Made by a program: the position numbers and the translations under genes. Shown piece after piece: positions 23,206 through 34,400 of a stretch of 64,000 bases of DNA. Position 1 is the first letter of the stretch. The number at the start of each line of letters is the position of its first letter. The notes under the pieces are model-generated. The model worked only from the letters and a program-made list of their open reading frames with translations, was not told the origin of the DNA and did not search any database. The stretch is from Helicoverpa zea. Lineage: Eukaryota > Arthropoda > Insecta > Lepidoptera > Noctuidae. The DNA lies in the NCBI RefSeq assembly GCF_022581195.2, contig NC_061463.1, positions 11,842,001 to 11,906,000 of the forward strand, in the 5' to 3' direction.

Positions 23206-24055
23206 TATAAAAGAAAAAATAAAATACTAAGCGCCTAAACTGCTCAGCTATGAGACAGGGAGTTAATGGTGAATTGTTTTATCAATAAATGTCTCGACGC
23301 TCTATGTATCTCTCTATCTACAGCAATGTAAGTAAATACAAGTACAGGGTAGAGTAAGGTCTTTTCATAGGCTGTTCGGAGATCCTTTTTATTGTTACAG
23401 TTTTAAAAAGGTGTAACTTTAAATGCATCTTCTGCATCGTAGCATAATACCTACAAAACTGCGAACATAAGTTATACTAGGTACTCTACTATAACTAAAA
23501 AGCCGGCGTAATAGCTAAACAGTTGTTTCTACGAGTATTATATACGTAGCTACATTTTTTTTAATGATCTAGAATTTAAAACTAGATTAGTTCATATTTC
23601 AGCTTGAAACTCATTGCACTTTTTTCAGCCACACCGGAAATTGAAATCATTTAGACCCATTTGAGCACTTATATTTTTATAAGTGTAAAATAAATCATTT
23701 CATTTTCCTTTTAACTGTTCTAAAAAATATGAAAATCGTAGAATGAGGTATAGAAGGTCACAAAATCGCCATAAAATTTAATAAACTACATAAATGGAAA
23801 AAGTAGGCCTCTTATACCGGAAACACAAATTGACATTTTGTCTAGTTGTCAGTCATAGACAAACTTAGGAAAAGTTTAAATCCAATATGGCCGACAGTTG
23901 GCATTTGCAGTAAAAGTCAGCCCAATGTTTGTTACGCTATTAAAAATATTACAACATTGAATAAAAATAGTGTAATTTGCTGCATATTTTCAGTTGTTGC
24001 TCAGAAATTCAGTATTGTTAGCATTTGTAGTGTTCCATCGCCGTGAAAACTTAAG
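23206..24055. promoter_or_regulatory. Divergent intergenic region, tektin and DDX5-like starts
   Basis: 850 bp separate the two ATGs. The right 250 bp is likely helicase promoter and 5' UTR. A chance ORF at 23846-24046 (plus) shows no family resemblance. No TATA box was identified by eye. Confidence 0.45.
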
Positions 24056-27000
24056 ATGTAAGTAATTGGCAGATGTAGGTTTCTTTTAGTTACAACGCTT
24101 GGTTTATTTACACGGATTTTATGAATTAGGTACGACGATAGACGTGGAGGACGCGGCGGGGGCCGTGGTGGCAGCCGCGGAGGCCGTGGAGGCGGCAGGG
24201 GTAGTTCACGGGGAGGACGGTCTAGTGATCGCTCCCTAGAGAGGGGAAGTAGCCGCTTCGGAAGCAGCCGCGGCGGTCGAGACGGGGGCCGCGGGGGACG
24301 CGACGGCGGCCGAGGCTTCGGAGGTCGCGGTGGCCGCGATGACTTCCGAGGCAATTTCAAGAATGACCAACCGGGTGGTAATCTTAGGAAAATTCGCTGG
24401 GACACAATCACTCTCACTCCGTTCCAGAAAAACTTCTATGTACCGCATCAGAACGTGCAGTCGCGCAGTCAAGCGGAGATAGAGGCGTATCGCAGCCAAA
24501 ACCAGATCACTGTGAAAGGGCGCGATGTTCCAGCGCCGAGCATGTACTTTGAAGAAGGAGGTTTTCCTGATTATGCTATGAAGGAGATATTGAAACAAGG
24601 CTTCCCTCATCCTACTCCCATTCAAGCTCAGGGCTGGCCTATTGCACTGTCTGGGAGAGATTTAGTGGGAATAGCTCAGACAGGGTCAGGAAAAACTCTG
24701 GCTTATATACTGCCAGCAATTGTCCACATCATCAACCAGCCACGCCTGCTGAGGGATGAGGGGCCCATTGTACTGGTTTTGGCTCCAACTAGAGAGCTTG
24801 CTCAACAGATTCAACAGGTTTGTCTGATTATGTTCTTATCAGTTTCTGTTTTTATAAAATGTGTTATTAAATGACAAGTTGACAACTATGCCTGCTATTA
24901 TTGGATTGAGACAAGATTGCCTGTTATGGGATCTTATCCATGGAAACATCAGAAGGACCACAATTAATAATTTGTCTCTAATACCTAATATAAATACTTT
25001 TAATTACAAAATGTAAGATGAGTATTTGTTTTCCATTGTGCTACTCCAGGCGTTGATCTCAATGAATGGAATCGCTGCGGAGATGACGGACAATCCGAGC
25101 GAACTGGAAATAGTAAATTTATCCAATTACATAAATAATTTGTAGAACTAGCTTATTGCAGGCAGGCTATGTTCGAAAACCTGATGAAAAATTTACATAT
25201 GTTGTAGAATATGTTTGATTGGCATCCCAAAATTCTAAATTTTCTTGTTACTAGGTGAGGTTTCTGAACGTAACCTTATTTTTTTTAGTTTTGGGCACAA
25301 GTATTTTTGTTATTTCTTTTAGACCTTGCAGCTTATCTGTGGAATGCTTACTTTACTGTGTAGTTTGTTTCAAACAGCAGTTTGCATATCCTCACCATTC
25401 TACTCTATATTTATTATATCATCTTAAAATTTTGGAAACTATCTGTACACAGATGTCTATAATAGACTGGGTAGTAAACAAGTAGTTTGTATGTGGGGTA
25501 AACTGTCTGTGAACAAACACAAACTCATGAATATTTATAAATGTTTGATCTAGTTTCAATAATTCGGGATTTATATACACCTACAACTTATTTGTTATTT
25601 ATCACATATCCAGTAGATTTTCTTTATTTTTGTTGTTTGTTTTAATCAATATATCTGGTATCCCTTTTGTCATGCTTTCATATTATTTTTATTGTTTATA
25701 AGTATGTAAGAGCAGATTAGGTGGGTTAGGCTCAATTCAGTAATTATTATATGTCCAATATGTGTTCAAGGCCAGTTCGTTCAGACATTGCCATTCTAGC
25801 AATGTCGTAATAATCAGAATCTATTAAATATTCTTGTTTAACATACAACACATATGGGCATAGCAACACCCACTTAAATTCATTTAAAATACTAAAAAAA
25901 GTCCTGGAATGAGTCATCTACTAACTTGTCTGTCATCTCCTATGATCCTATCTTATATCTCTTGCAATATAAAAGAACAATAGATCATTCAATACTTTAA
26001 CTTGCGTGGATTCACGCTAATTTTCACACAAGATAATCTGCTCTTACATACATAACTATGATTTCTAAATCTATTTATCTAGCAAAATTAATGTAACACA
26101 TATTCAGGAATTAAAGGTTTGTGTGCATTTGCAGGTGGCCAATGACTTTGGTCAGAGCGTGCAAGTCCGCAACACTTGTATATTCGGTGGAGCCCCGAAG
26201 GGACCACAAGGCAGGTGCCTTGAGCGGGGCGTAGAGATTGTCATCGCTACTCCAGGACGACTTATTGATTTCTTGGAGAAAGGTGAAAAAATCAAAAATT
26301 GTGTTTATTTGTTTTACTTAATTTATTACTTTGTTTATATATAGCCATGACACATAGGTAGCGATACATATTTGGTTAGTTGTCAAGTACAAATTCCTAT
26401 ATCTTGTACCTACATATAATAATTTGATTAATCTATTGAGTAAAAAGCGTAGGAAATTTTGATCTTTTGATACGCCAATTACAACTAATGAGCTATCTTG
26501 CCCACAGACACCACAAACCTACGTCGCTGCACATACTTGGTGCTGGATGAGGCAGACCGCATGTTAGACATGGGTTTCGAACCACAGATCCGCAAAATCA
26601 TTGAGCAGATTCGACCGGACAGACAGGTAAACATCCAAACAAAAATGTTCATTACATGTTGATATCATAGAAATCTCAACAACACTCCTTCTAAATCTTT
26701 ATAATATTATAGTTCGGCCATTCAGAGAATGCGTTCCTGACACGTCGCGATTGAACTGACGACGTAACTACATTCATTGATTATTGATATAATAATGTTG
26801 TTTTAATGCTCCTCAATTTTTAAAACGGTAAACAACCAGCAAAAATATTTTTATCGTAACTGCAACGCCATTGCAAAGTTACGTCGTCAGTTCAATCGCG
26901 ACGTGTCAGGAACGCATTCTCTGAATGGCCGAACTATAATTCTGGTCCTTATCTCCCAGGTTCTTATGTGGTCAGCAACCTGGCCCAAAGAAGTGCAGAA

Positions 27001-30000
27001 TCTAGCCGAGGAGTTCCTGCATGATTACATCCAGATCAACATAGGTTCTCTCAGCCTGTCTGCGAACCACAATATCCTTCAGATTGTAGACGTTTGTGAG
27101 GAATGGGAGAAGAATGATAAGCTGATCACACTGCTCACTGAGATATCTTCAGAGGAGGAAACTAAGACTATCATATTTGCTGAGACTAAGAGAAGGGTGA
27201 GTTTTTCAGGGTATAAAGACTGCGGGAATTTCCTAAAACGTTGTTCGTAACCAGGTACAATTATGTTACCTATCTCTTGTTGTATTACCCTTATTGACGC
27301 GAATTTCTATCAAGGTGGATGAAATAACCAAAGCTATCAACCGTGCGGGTTGGCGAGCCCTCGCCATCCACGGCGACAAGAACCAACAAGACAGAGATTA
27401 TGTGCTCAACCAGTTCCGAATGTCCAGCGGCGGGATACTAGTCGCGACCGACGTCGCTGCCCGCGGCCTTGGTAAGTACTAACATCCTGTATTTAGAGGA
27501 AATAACGGAATTTTTTCATGTTTTACAGCAGGGAACGGGTGTTTGTTGAGTGTTAATCACCACGCTTGCTCAAGGCGGATTTGCGATTTTATACTTTAGC
27601 TGTCTTAATTGATGTCCAAGATAAGAAAGTGCAAATAACTTAATAAAAGTTAACTACATCGATCCCGCACACTCGTACTTGAGAGGCAGGTGCTTAAACC
27701 AGTAGGCCATTCAGGAAAAGCTAGGGACATTGTGTTGTGACTTTGTAACATTGTTTAGGGCCGAAAAAAATAAATACCAGCACAGAACTACCAAATATTA
27801 TTAGCACTTTTCGCTTGCAAGACACTGTAAGTTGCCCAGAAGTTACGATCTTATGTTTGTGCCACCGATCAAGTTTTTAAGTTTATAAAATGGTGGTGAA
27901 TGTTCCCGCCAACTGATGAGGGCATCAAACAAAAGATGAAATGACACAGTTGCGAGTAAGAGAACCATGAAATGAGTAAATATACCTCTCGCACTGTAAC
28001 ACCGGGGTGTTGTAATGGTCTAAGAGATGTCAGGGGCGTAGTGGAGGTATATGGATGCCATTGCTAAGTGAACAGCGCATAGTTTTCATATTATGCTTAT
28101 TCAATGTGAAAATAGGTTCCAGTATTCACGTTTTTTGCACAACAATACTCAAGAAGATGTACTTCCACTTTGAATTATGATAGGATCATATAAAACTAGT
28201 AAGGTATGAAATATGTATTTTTATGACCTAATGGTTCATGCAAGAGGTGGCTAAAAGTGAATATTGGAACAGCCACCATGTATTTATAAACACAGCAATG
28301 GTACGATGATACTGCTATATTCTCGGGCCACGATAAACTTATATACTCTGCTGGTAGATATTTATATTTATGTAACGTTTCTTATTATTATTCAGTAATT
28401 TACATATCAGAACATTTGTAACGGGCTTGAAGTTATGAATAATATACTTTCGCCACGCCAACAGTGTAAAAATCTACCACAGACGCAAACATCTTAGCCC
28501 GATAATAATAAAATAAATTTCCATGACTGACTTGGCATTATTCTCGATTGTTTTTCATTTCAGAGGCGCATGCGTGCAGTGTTAACGGCTAGACTATGGT
28601 GTGTTGCTGACCTGACCAATACCTTGTTACCAATCGTAACCAAACGACAGTTCTCTGTCAGCGCACACTATTTCAATATGAGCATGCTGCCTCTAAACAT
28701 TAAACTGGGAATTGAGCATAATCAATTAAACAACATGGTCTTATATTCAAGAGTTTCCAAATTTGGGGTTACCATTTGGCTATAGAATTAAAATTTAACG
28801 TAAGACCATATTAGAGCAATACATGCTTGGTTATTTGTCATGAGAGATTTAATATGAAGATTTGGCCTGCCCTACGCAACTGACAGCGCGGTAAGAGGGC
28901 CTAATATAAGTCAGCACACCGTTTCTTGGCCTTCACACTCCGGACTGACGGGCATAATACAGTTATTTCCAGTTTAGCGGAGCCTGAGCAGCCGACACGC
29001 CACAAGGTAAATATTATGTGTCTTACATTGTTGGGATGAGCGTTCTGATGCGACACTTACGGCAAATGGAGAACAGAATTATGAGTTTATGTATCCATTT
29101 GCTGTAGGCCTGCATGTGTCAACTAAACATTTTCAAATAAAACAAAATTAGAGTTAAGATAATGGTCCATTTTGGTCCTTGTATACGAGCTCTCATCTCA
29201 AGCCCATAGCTTATCTTGTCCAATACATACATTTGTTCTGCGAGAGTTATCTCTTCTTGTACTAACGTGATGGCTTGGGCGCAGATGTGGAGGACGTGAA
29301 GTTTGTGATAAACTATGACTATCCGAACAACTCTGAGGACTATGTGCATCGTATCGGTCGCACGGGCCGCTCGCACAACACCGGCACGGCCTACACGCTC
29401 TTCACTCCTAATAATTCTGCTAAGGTACATATTATTCTTTACCATATTATTTTGTCAATGTTTATAAACATATAAAATTATAGTTTCTTTTACTTTATTT
29501 TTTCTAATATAAATAATACTTTTATAACTTATTTCTAAATTTCAATGGTTCCTAAATGTTAATATTTGGTGTATATTGACAGGCTAAAGATCTGATGAAC
29601 GTACTGCAAGAGGCGAATCAAGTGGTGAACCCCAAGCTGATGGAGCTGGCTCAGTGTGGCATGGGATTCAAGGGAAAGTACGGTAAGTACCCCATACAGA
29701 CTGCGAACTTATTTAAGCTTACAGACAAGGACAGAAAATTATGTATCCATCTGGTCCTTTGAGTCTATTTTACCTAATCGAACTTTTTTGCTCCACTATA
29801 AAAAAAGTACCTATGCAAGTACTTTTTGTTACCATGTTGTATTTTGTATTTTCTTAAATGTAATACATAATTTTCTATAACAGTATATATCATTGTGATC
29901 CCTATGTTATCACCCGAGATTCGGGAGAACTATTTCCACACCGTTGTAATTTATAAGTGTGAAGATGAGAAAGCTGCGATGTTACATCAAAATCGATCCA

Positions 30001-30964
30001 AGTTTCTTTCTAAAACTGTAACAAACATCCATATTGCCATATATATTTTATAAGTTACCATGAATAACCCAGCAATCTTTGTTCCCAGGTCGTAACCGCT
30101 ACCGCGACCGTGACGAGAGCGGCGGCGGTCGCTTCGAGCGCGGGCGCGGGCGCGGCGGCCGCGACGCTCGCGGCGGCCGGGACTCGCGCGGGGGACGCGG
30201 CCGCTTCGGGGGAGACCGGAGTCAGTACTGATTGTGTGTCTTGTCTTGTAGCTCTCTATGTGTGTTGTGACACGCTTCGTTTTGTTTTTTTTTTGTTGCC
30301 AGTTATTTATGTTATTTTATGTTCCTTTAACAAGTCCCAAAGTAATCAATGCTTGTGCCAAAGACAATTGATAAAAATATAGATTTTTTCTTAGTACAAT
30401 AATTCAAAGAACATTTATCCGTGTTACACGGAAGGGACCTTTAGTTAAAGAATAAAGTGTGGTGTCTTTAATCATTACGTATATTTTTATCCAAATCGGT
30501 TGAATTTATGCAATTACATGCAAACGAACAAGCTGACCATTTTGTTATAATAGTAGGAAGATTGGTAAATAGAACATGACATATTATCTAACAGGAAACA
30601 GGGAAATATTACTAATTTCAGGCTTAGACAAAGCCTGTAACCAATAGTAACCATTAAACGCCCAAAATAATTCCATATAAATCGCCCAACAGGCTCAAGA
30701 TGGGACGACTCAAATAACGACTATGACAGCAACCAAAGCTCATACAACACGCGTTCATACAACCGAGACAGCAGCCGCGACAACTTCCGACAGGACAACG
30801 GGTTCCGAGGCCGCGGCCGGGGACGCGGCGCCGACTCCCAGCCCTTCCCCAGCAACTACAGCTTCAACCAGAACCAGGGCTTCAACGTCCCGCCCCCGAC
30901 CAGCTACTACAACATGTACGCCCAGCCCCCACCGCCCCCAGCCAACAAATTCGCCGCTAAATAG
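24056..30964 (+). CDS. DDX5: DEAD-box ATP-dependent RNA helicase of the DDX5/DDX17 (p68, Rm62) type, 10 exons
   Basis: Coding exons are 24056-24057, 24130-24817, 26135-26282, 26508-26626, 26960-27196, 27315-27471, 29285-29424, 29583-29682, 30089-30220 and 30693-30964, giving 664 residues. The start codon is split: AT, a 72-bp intron, then G. The Arg/Gly-rich N-terminus (about residues 2-85) and C-terminus (about 535-615) carry RGG repeats, and the tail ends Pro/Tyr-rich. Helicase motifs in order: Q motif GFPHPTPIQ; I AQTGSGKT (183-190); Ia PTRELA (220-225); Ib TPGRL (269-273); II DEAD (293-296); III SAT (324-326); V ATDVAARGL (442-450); VI HRIGRTGR (472-479). The family remodels RNA in splicing, ribosome biogenesis, transcription and small-RNA pathways. 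Exon 9 can also read through its weak GTCAGT donor to an early stop. SATWPKEV and IRWD...L support the p68 subfamily. Confidence 0.95.
24058..24129 (+). other. 72-bp intron splitting the DDX5-like start codon
   Basis: AT at 24056-24057 is followed by GTAAGT; the acceptor GAATTAG ends at 24129, and the next base G completes ATG in the frame of the RGG-rich exon. Without splicing, ATG at 24056 meets TAA immediately (ATG TAA). Confidence 0.8.
25050..25112 (+). other. Candidate 63-nt in-frame cassette exon in helicase intron 2
   Basis: Inside the intron 24818-26134, an acceptor-like CTACTCCAG is followed by an open 63-nt segment ending at a GTAAAT donor. It is in the same phase as both neighbouring exons and would insert 21 residues (starting ALISMNGIAAEMTDN) between QQIQQ and VANDFG, just after motif Ia. 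If the donor is not used, the frame stays open for 11 more codons and then stops. It is less AT-rich than its surroundings. Confidence 0.35.
26706..26940. mobile_element. MITE with perfect 64-bp terminal inverted repeats in helicase intron 4
   Basis: The first 64 bases (26706-26769, beginning ATTATAGTTCGGCC) and the last 64 (26877-26940) are exact reverse complements, around a 107-bp AT-rich centre. The ends lie in TA-rich flanks, so a TA or TWA target duplication is plausible but ambiguous. There is no coding capacity. The right end lies 16 bp upstream of the CAG (26957-26959) of the exon-5 acceptor. Confidence 0.92.
27535..27725 (-). mobile_element. Partial tRNA-derived SINE, reverse orientation
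   Basis: The reverse complement runs from TGGCCTACTGGTTTAAGCAC (A-box side) through CAAGTACGAGTGTGCGGGATCGA (B-box-like part) to GCAAGCGTGGTGATTAA. It matches the layout of the SINE at about 40080-40391 but lacks its conserved 3' tail. Confidence 0.7.
28564..28890 (+). other. Candidate poison exon in helicase intron 6
   Basis: A pyrimidine-rich acceptor (TTTTTCATTTCAG, ending 28563) and a strong GTAAGA donor (28891) bound this segment. Joined to exon 6 it would read about nine extra codons and then a TAG, giving a premature stop before motif VI. A second possible mini-exon, 28973-29006, lies between TTTCCAG and GTAAAT. Transcript evidence is needed. Confidence 0.3.
30221..30240 (+). other. 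Weak GTCAGT splice donor with read-through stop
   Basis: Splicing at 30221 joins the RGG exon to the last exon in frame. Read-through instead adds a few codons and ends ...RSQY at the TGA at 30230-30232. The non-consensus donor makes alternative C-termini plausible. Confidence 0.5.
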
Positions 30965-31780
30965 AAATTTATTTAGATTAAGATCAACTGGATGTGATGT
31001 GAAATTAGTGTTCATAGAATAAGGAGGTCGGGTTTCATTTGAGTAGATTTTTAAATTACAATAGGGCGTAATTCTACTGAATACGGCCTAATAGATGCAA
31101 TATTATTAACTAGTAAATTAGGCGATTGTTCTCGTCTTTGAAAAACACTCAAATGAAAACGGCCTTAGCTTGTAATGTAATTCTGAAATGATAACACCAA
31201 ACGGGTCCCTCCTGTAACTAATTTTACAGAAACGAATAGTTTCACTCGCGTCTAGTTGTAAAATGATAATAGTTTTAATTTTTATTTTTAAGTTTCTGTG
31301 AAAGTCATGCTTGGAATCGGACCTATGAGGTTATCATATCATATTTTGTAATATGGCATCAGATTTGTATACGTTTAGCGTCTATTTGGACTATGCAACA
31401 ATAAACAAGAAACTATATTTGCCAAGAATAATTAGGATATTATTTACTAGAGCATTTTAAAATTAAGGATGATGTCTATACCTGCTGACTATAGTTTCAA
31501 GCTAATATCTGTGTTACTACATAGCTAAATCAGAATAGGATATTTTCAATTAGATTCGTATTTTGATCTCCAATAGTAGAATTGTGCCACTTATCAAGTG
31601 TCTTATGCATAGAATAATAATGTTTTATCAGAATATTTGTTTCTACAGCACATTAATATCCATAGCTCATTGCACCAAATCTTAGTTTTCTAAATGTAAC
31701 ATTCCTGCGTCGTGTAACTCTGTGACAGCATTATACTGGTGATTAATGTAATAAATTGTACAATTCACAGATAATAAAGG
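30965..31780 (+). terminator. DDX5-like 3' UTR with poly(A) signals
   Basis: AATAAA occurs at 31400-31405, 31750-31755 and about 31773-31778 after the stop at 30962-30964, which fits a 3' UTR of 0.45-0.8 kb with possible alternative sites. Confidence 0.5.
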
Positions 31781-31829
31781 TTAATCGAATTTAATAACTG
31801 GTTTCATTGTAAATTCCTGCTAATCCTCC

Positions 31830-33100
31830 ACCGTTATGAGTTTTCCTTGCTTACATTAGCCAAGGCTTTTGGAAGCACATGGGAATATACATTTAATCAA
31901 GCCATTTTAATAGGACTTGGGGCTAGATATATTTTTAGGTGCGAATTGAGAATTTTCTGGATTGTCTGGACTGGAGTAAGGCACTTGTCTCACCGGCAAC
32001 GATTAACGAGTAGAGCTAGAACTAGAAACGAGTTAGCGAGACGCGGGGAGCGAGTGTGTAGTTCCGATATTTGTGTAGTTCGGCTATACGCGAGTGAGGC
32101 GGGCGATTACTCGCAGAATTCATCATCATCGTCGTCTGAACTAGATAACAATGATTTTTCCGTTTGTTGCCCGTGGTACTACCAGTAGTACCATCCAATC
32201 GGATCCACCAAGCGGTCTGGTAGTACCACGGGCAAGAAAAAACTGCCCGTGGTAATACTGTCAATATTATAGGATTTTTTCAACCCTTTTGTTGTCACAA
32301 TTGATATGGTCATCCTAGAAAGAGAATTGAAATATATATTTTTTTAATGTGGATATATTTTGGTACTATTTCGTAAATAGATCTGGTAGTTGTGAAATTT
32401 TTCATTGCTCAAAATTGACAAGAGTCAAAACACTTAGTTTTTTTTTCACAAATTTTATAAGAATTGAATATTATAGTACTCGGCCGAGCACTCGTTAAAG
32501 TGTTTATACCAACCGAGCACTCGGCCGAGGATACTGACTCGCCGCTGTACTCGTTAGGTGTAATCGACCCATTAGATAGGCACTGTAGAGAAATTACCAC
32601 TGGTTGCTCACTCGGCGTGAGTTCTAATCGCTTGGAGAGTGTCGCCGAGCGAGTGTTATCTAGCTTTTGTCGCTCAGCGACAAACTAGTGAAGCGAGTGC
32701 TCGCCGGCAGTGTGAACAGTCAGCGATCAACTATTTGTATATGCATCTCTTTTGTTCACTTGGAAAGTATATCTATTGTACGTTGCTTGAGCGAGGAAAT
32801 AGCCGATAGTTAGTCGTTTTCTCGTCGTTGGTGGGACAACTGCCTGTCTGTCTATTTACATCTCATGTCCAAACTACTGAACTGATGGGAATGAAATTTT
32901 GTCACGGGGGACAAAAGACTAGAATTTTGTGCATAGATAATTTATATCTTGAGAAAGTAATTACTTTAGGAAAAGTTTTTGTACTAATTTCATATCAAAT
33001 AAAATATCCTTTCAAATTACACAGCTTTATTATCCATTTTTGAGCACAGATGCCAACAAACTCATTCATACTCTTATGTAATTAACTAGAAATAGTAGGT
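31830..33100. repeat. Repeat-derived intergenic block with clustered short palindromes
   Basis: The block is rich in CTCG/CGAG words, unlike the AT-rich surroundings. It holds a 19-bp perfect stem (32167-32185 with 32217-32235), a CTCGGCCGAG palindrome twice with mirrored flanks (about 32480-32530), and a TTTGTCGCT...AGCGACAAA hairpin near 32665. Near 32830-32950 lies a segment resembling common moth repeats (ACTGAACTGATGGGAATGAA). No credible gene was seen; the plus-strand ORF at 31847-32188 only reflects the repeat. Confidence 0.6.
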
Positions 33101-33224
33101 CCTTATGATTACCTTTTTTCCCCAAAAAGGTTCAAAGAACCTCAACTTATGCAACAGTAGCAGCAACACACTTGATCTATTCTACAAAAAAAAAATGAAA
33201 CAAAAATTGTAGTTAAAGATTTCA

Positions 33225-33230
33225 TTTATT
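33225..33230 (-). terminator. Candidate poly(A) signal of ATP synthase subunit d
   Basis: TTTATT on the plus strand (AATAAA on the minus) lies about 130 nt after the stop codon of the minus-strand gene. Confidence 0.55.
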
Positions 33231-33358
33231 CCTACATAAATAGAACAAGATGATTGCAACTTCCTAAGAACCTTGACAATACTTCACAACGGTCAACTAT
33301 CATTCGGCACTGATATATGCTGACTATATTCTGAAGCTGAGTGAAGGCGCTGATTACA

Positions 33359-34400
33359 TTAATGTCCGGAATGTGCTGGCTTGTCAGGGTCGACATAGCC
33401 GAGCTGCTCATCGGGGGTGTGGGGCCAGAAGGTAGGCTTGTTGATGGGGTCGAGAGCTTCCTCTGGGTAGGCATCGCGGTAGTCTTCCATGGTCATCTGG
33501 TCGTATGGCAGCAGGGCCTTGATCTCGCTGATCTGTTTCTGGTAGCTGGAATGATTTGAAATGGAATATCAGAAATTAATGGAGTATAAGAAATATCATT
33601 CAATATCTTGTTGAAAGGTGGAACATGAATATTCATAAAATCTGCAACTGATATATGGAATATAGGATACCAGTTTATTATCCTGTCCAGGCTTGCGTTA
33701 CTAGCTATAAGTTGATAGTTAACAGAATAAAATGCGGGTAATTAATAATACAGTTTCATTGAATTAAGCCATAGCAAAATCAAACTCAAAATGCTGTCAC
33801 AGACAGGTTTTTCTGTAAATAAATTTCAGTTCATTTTCAGTTCAATATCGAATTGGAGCAGTGTTGGTCTATAATTTTTTCATCAAAATGAAATTCTCTG
33901 TTATATCACTACTTCATTATGCTGCTATAAAATTTTGTTCAAAATTGTGTGTGGGTACAACACTACACTGCAATGTAGAAGTTATTTACTTACCCAGCAA
34001 TGTTAGCGTTTGATTCCTGGATGAAGGCTTCGATGGACTTCTTGACCTCAGCCCATTGTGCCTCGACCTGAGCGGTCTGTGTGTCAGCAGGGTACGGCAC
34101 CTTCAGAGCTTCGTACTGCTTCTGGAAGGTGTCAACCATACCGGGGATGGGCACGGCATTCTTGTACTGGGCCCAGTTGATCTTCGGCGGCTCAGGTGGG
34201 TTAGCCAAAACCCTACAACAAGTAAATTAATTAACCAAAAACTAAAAACGAAAATTATGTAATCCATCGATCAAAACTAACCTTCGGAGATAAGTGTCGG
34301 ACTTAATTTTGAAAGCCGCAAGGTGGACCTTCTGTTCGGCCGGGACCCTTTCAGCGAGGGCGGCCCAGTTTACGGAGCTCTGTGCAATCCTTTTCGCCAT
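33359..34400 (-). CDS. ATPsynD: Mitochondrial ATP synthase subunit d (peripheral stalk), 3 exons
   Basis: Coding exons on the minus strand are 34400-34282, 34212-33994 and 33545-33359, giving 174 residues, near the usual insect length of about 178. Subunit d is part of the stator stalk linking F1 to Fo in the inner mitochondrial membrane. The start MAKRIAQSSVNWAALAERVP, the PPEPPKINWAQYK segment, the charged helical stretch and the acidic C-terminal part with PTFWPH and HTPDEQ match the family as I know it. Frames join at GTTAGT/TTGTAG and GTAAGT/TTCCAG. The ATG at 34400 is the natural family start. Like other d subunits it shows no strong cleavable presequence; that is by eye. Downstream lies the palindrome-rich block, upstream a 2.6-kb gene-free stretch. 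Confidence 0.95.

Larger units (their letters stand above)
27472..29284 (+). other. Helicase intron 6, holding a SINE fragment and exon-like islands
   Basis: This is the second-largest intron of the gene, after the 1.3-kb intron 2 only in motif position but longer at 1.8 kb. It contains a minus-strand SINE fragment near 27535-27725. Two splice-bounded islands (28564-28890 and 28973-29006) are richer in GC than the rest. Confidence 0.6.

Noticed and set aside
24128..24417. Minus-strand proline/arginine-rich ORF opposite the helicase N-terminus
   Set aside because: It is the complement of the Gly/Arg-rich helicase exon, which has the correct splice phase and family context.
30110..31022. Alanine- and threonine-rich ORFs near the helicase 3' end
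   Set aside because: They are out-of-frame readings of the GC-rich RGG-coding exons.
34056..34262. Plus-strand ORF over ATP synthase d exon 2
   Set aside because: It is the complement of a confidently assigned minus-strand exon.
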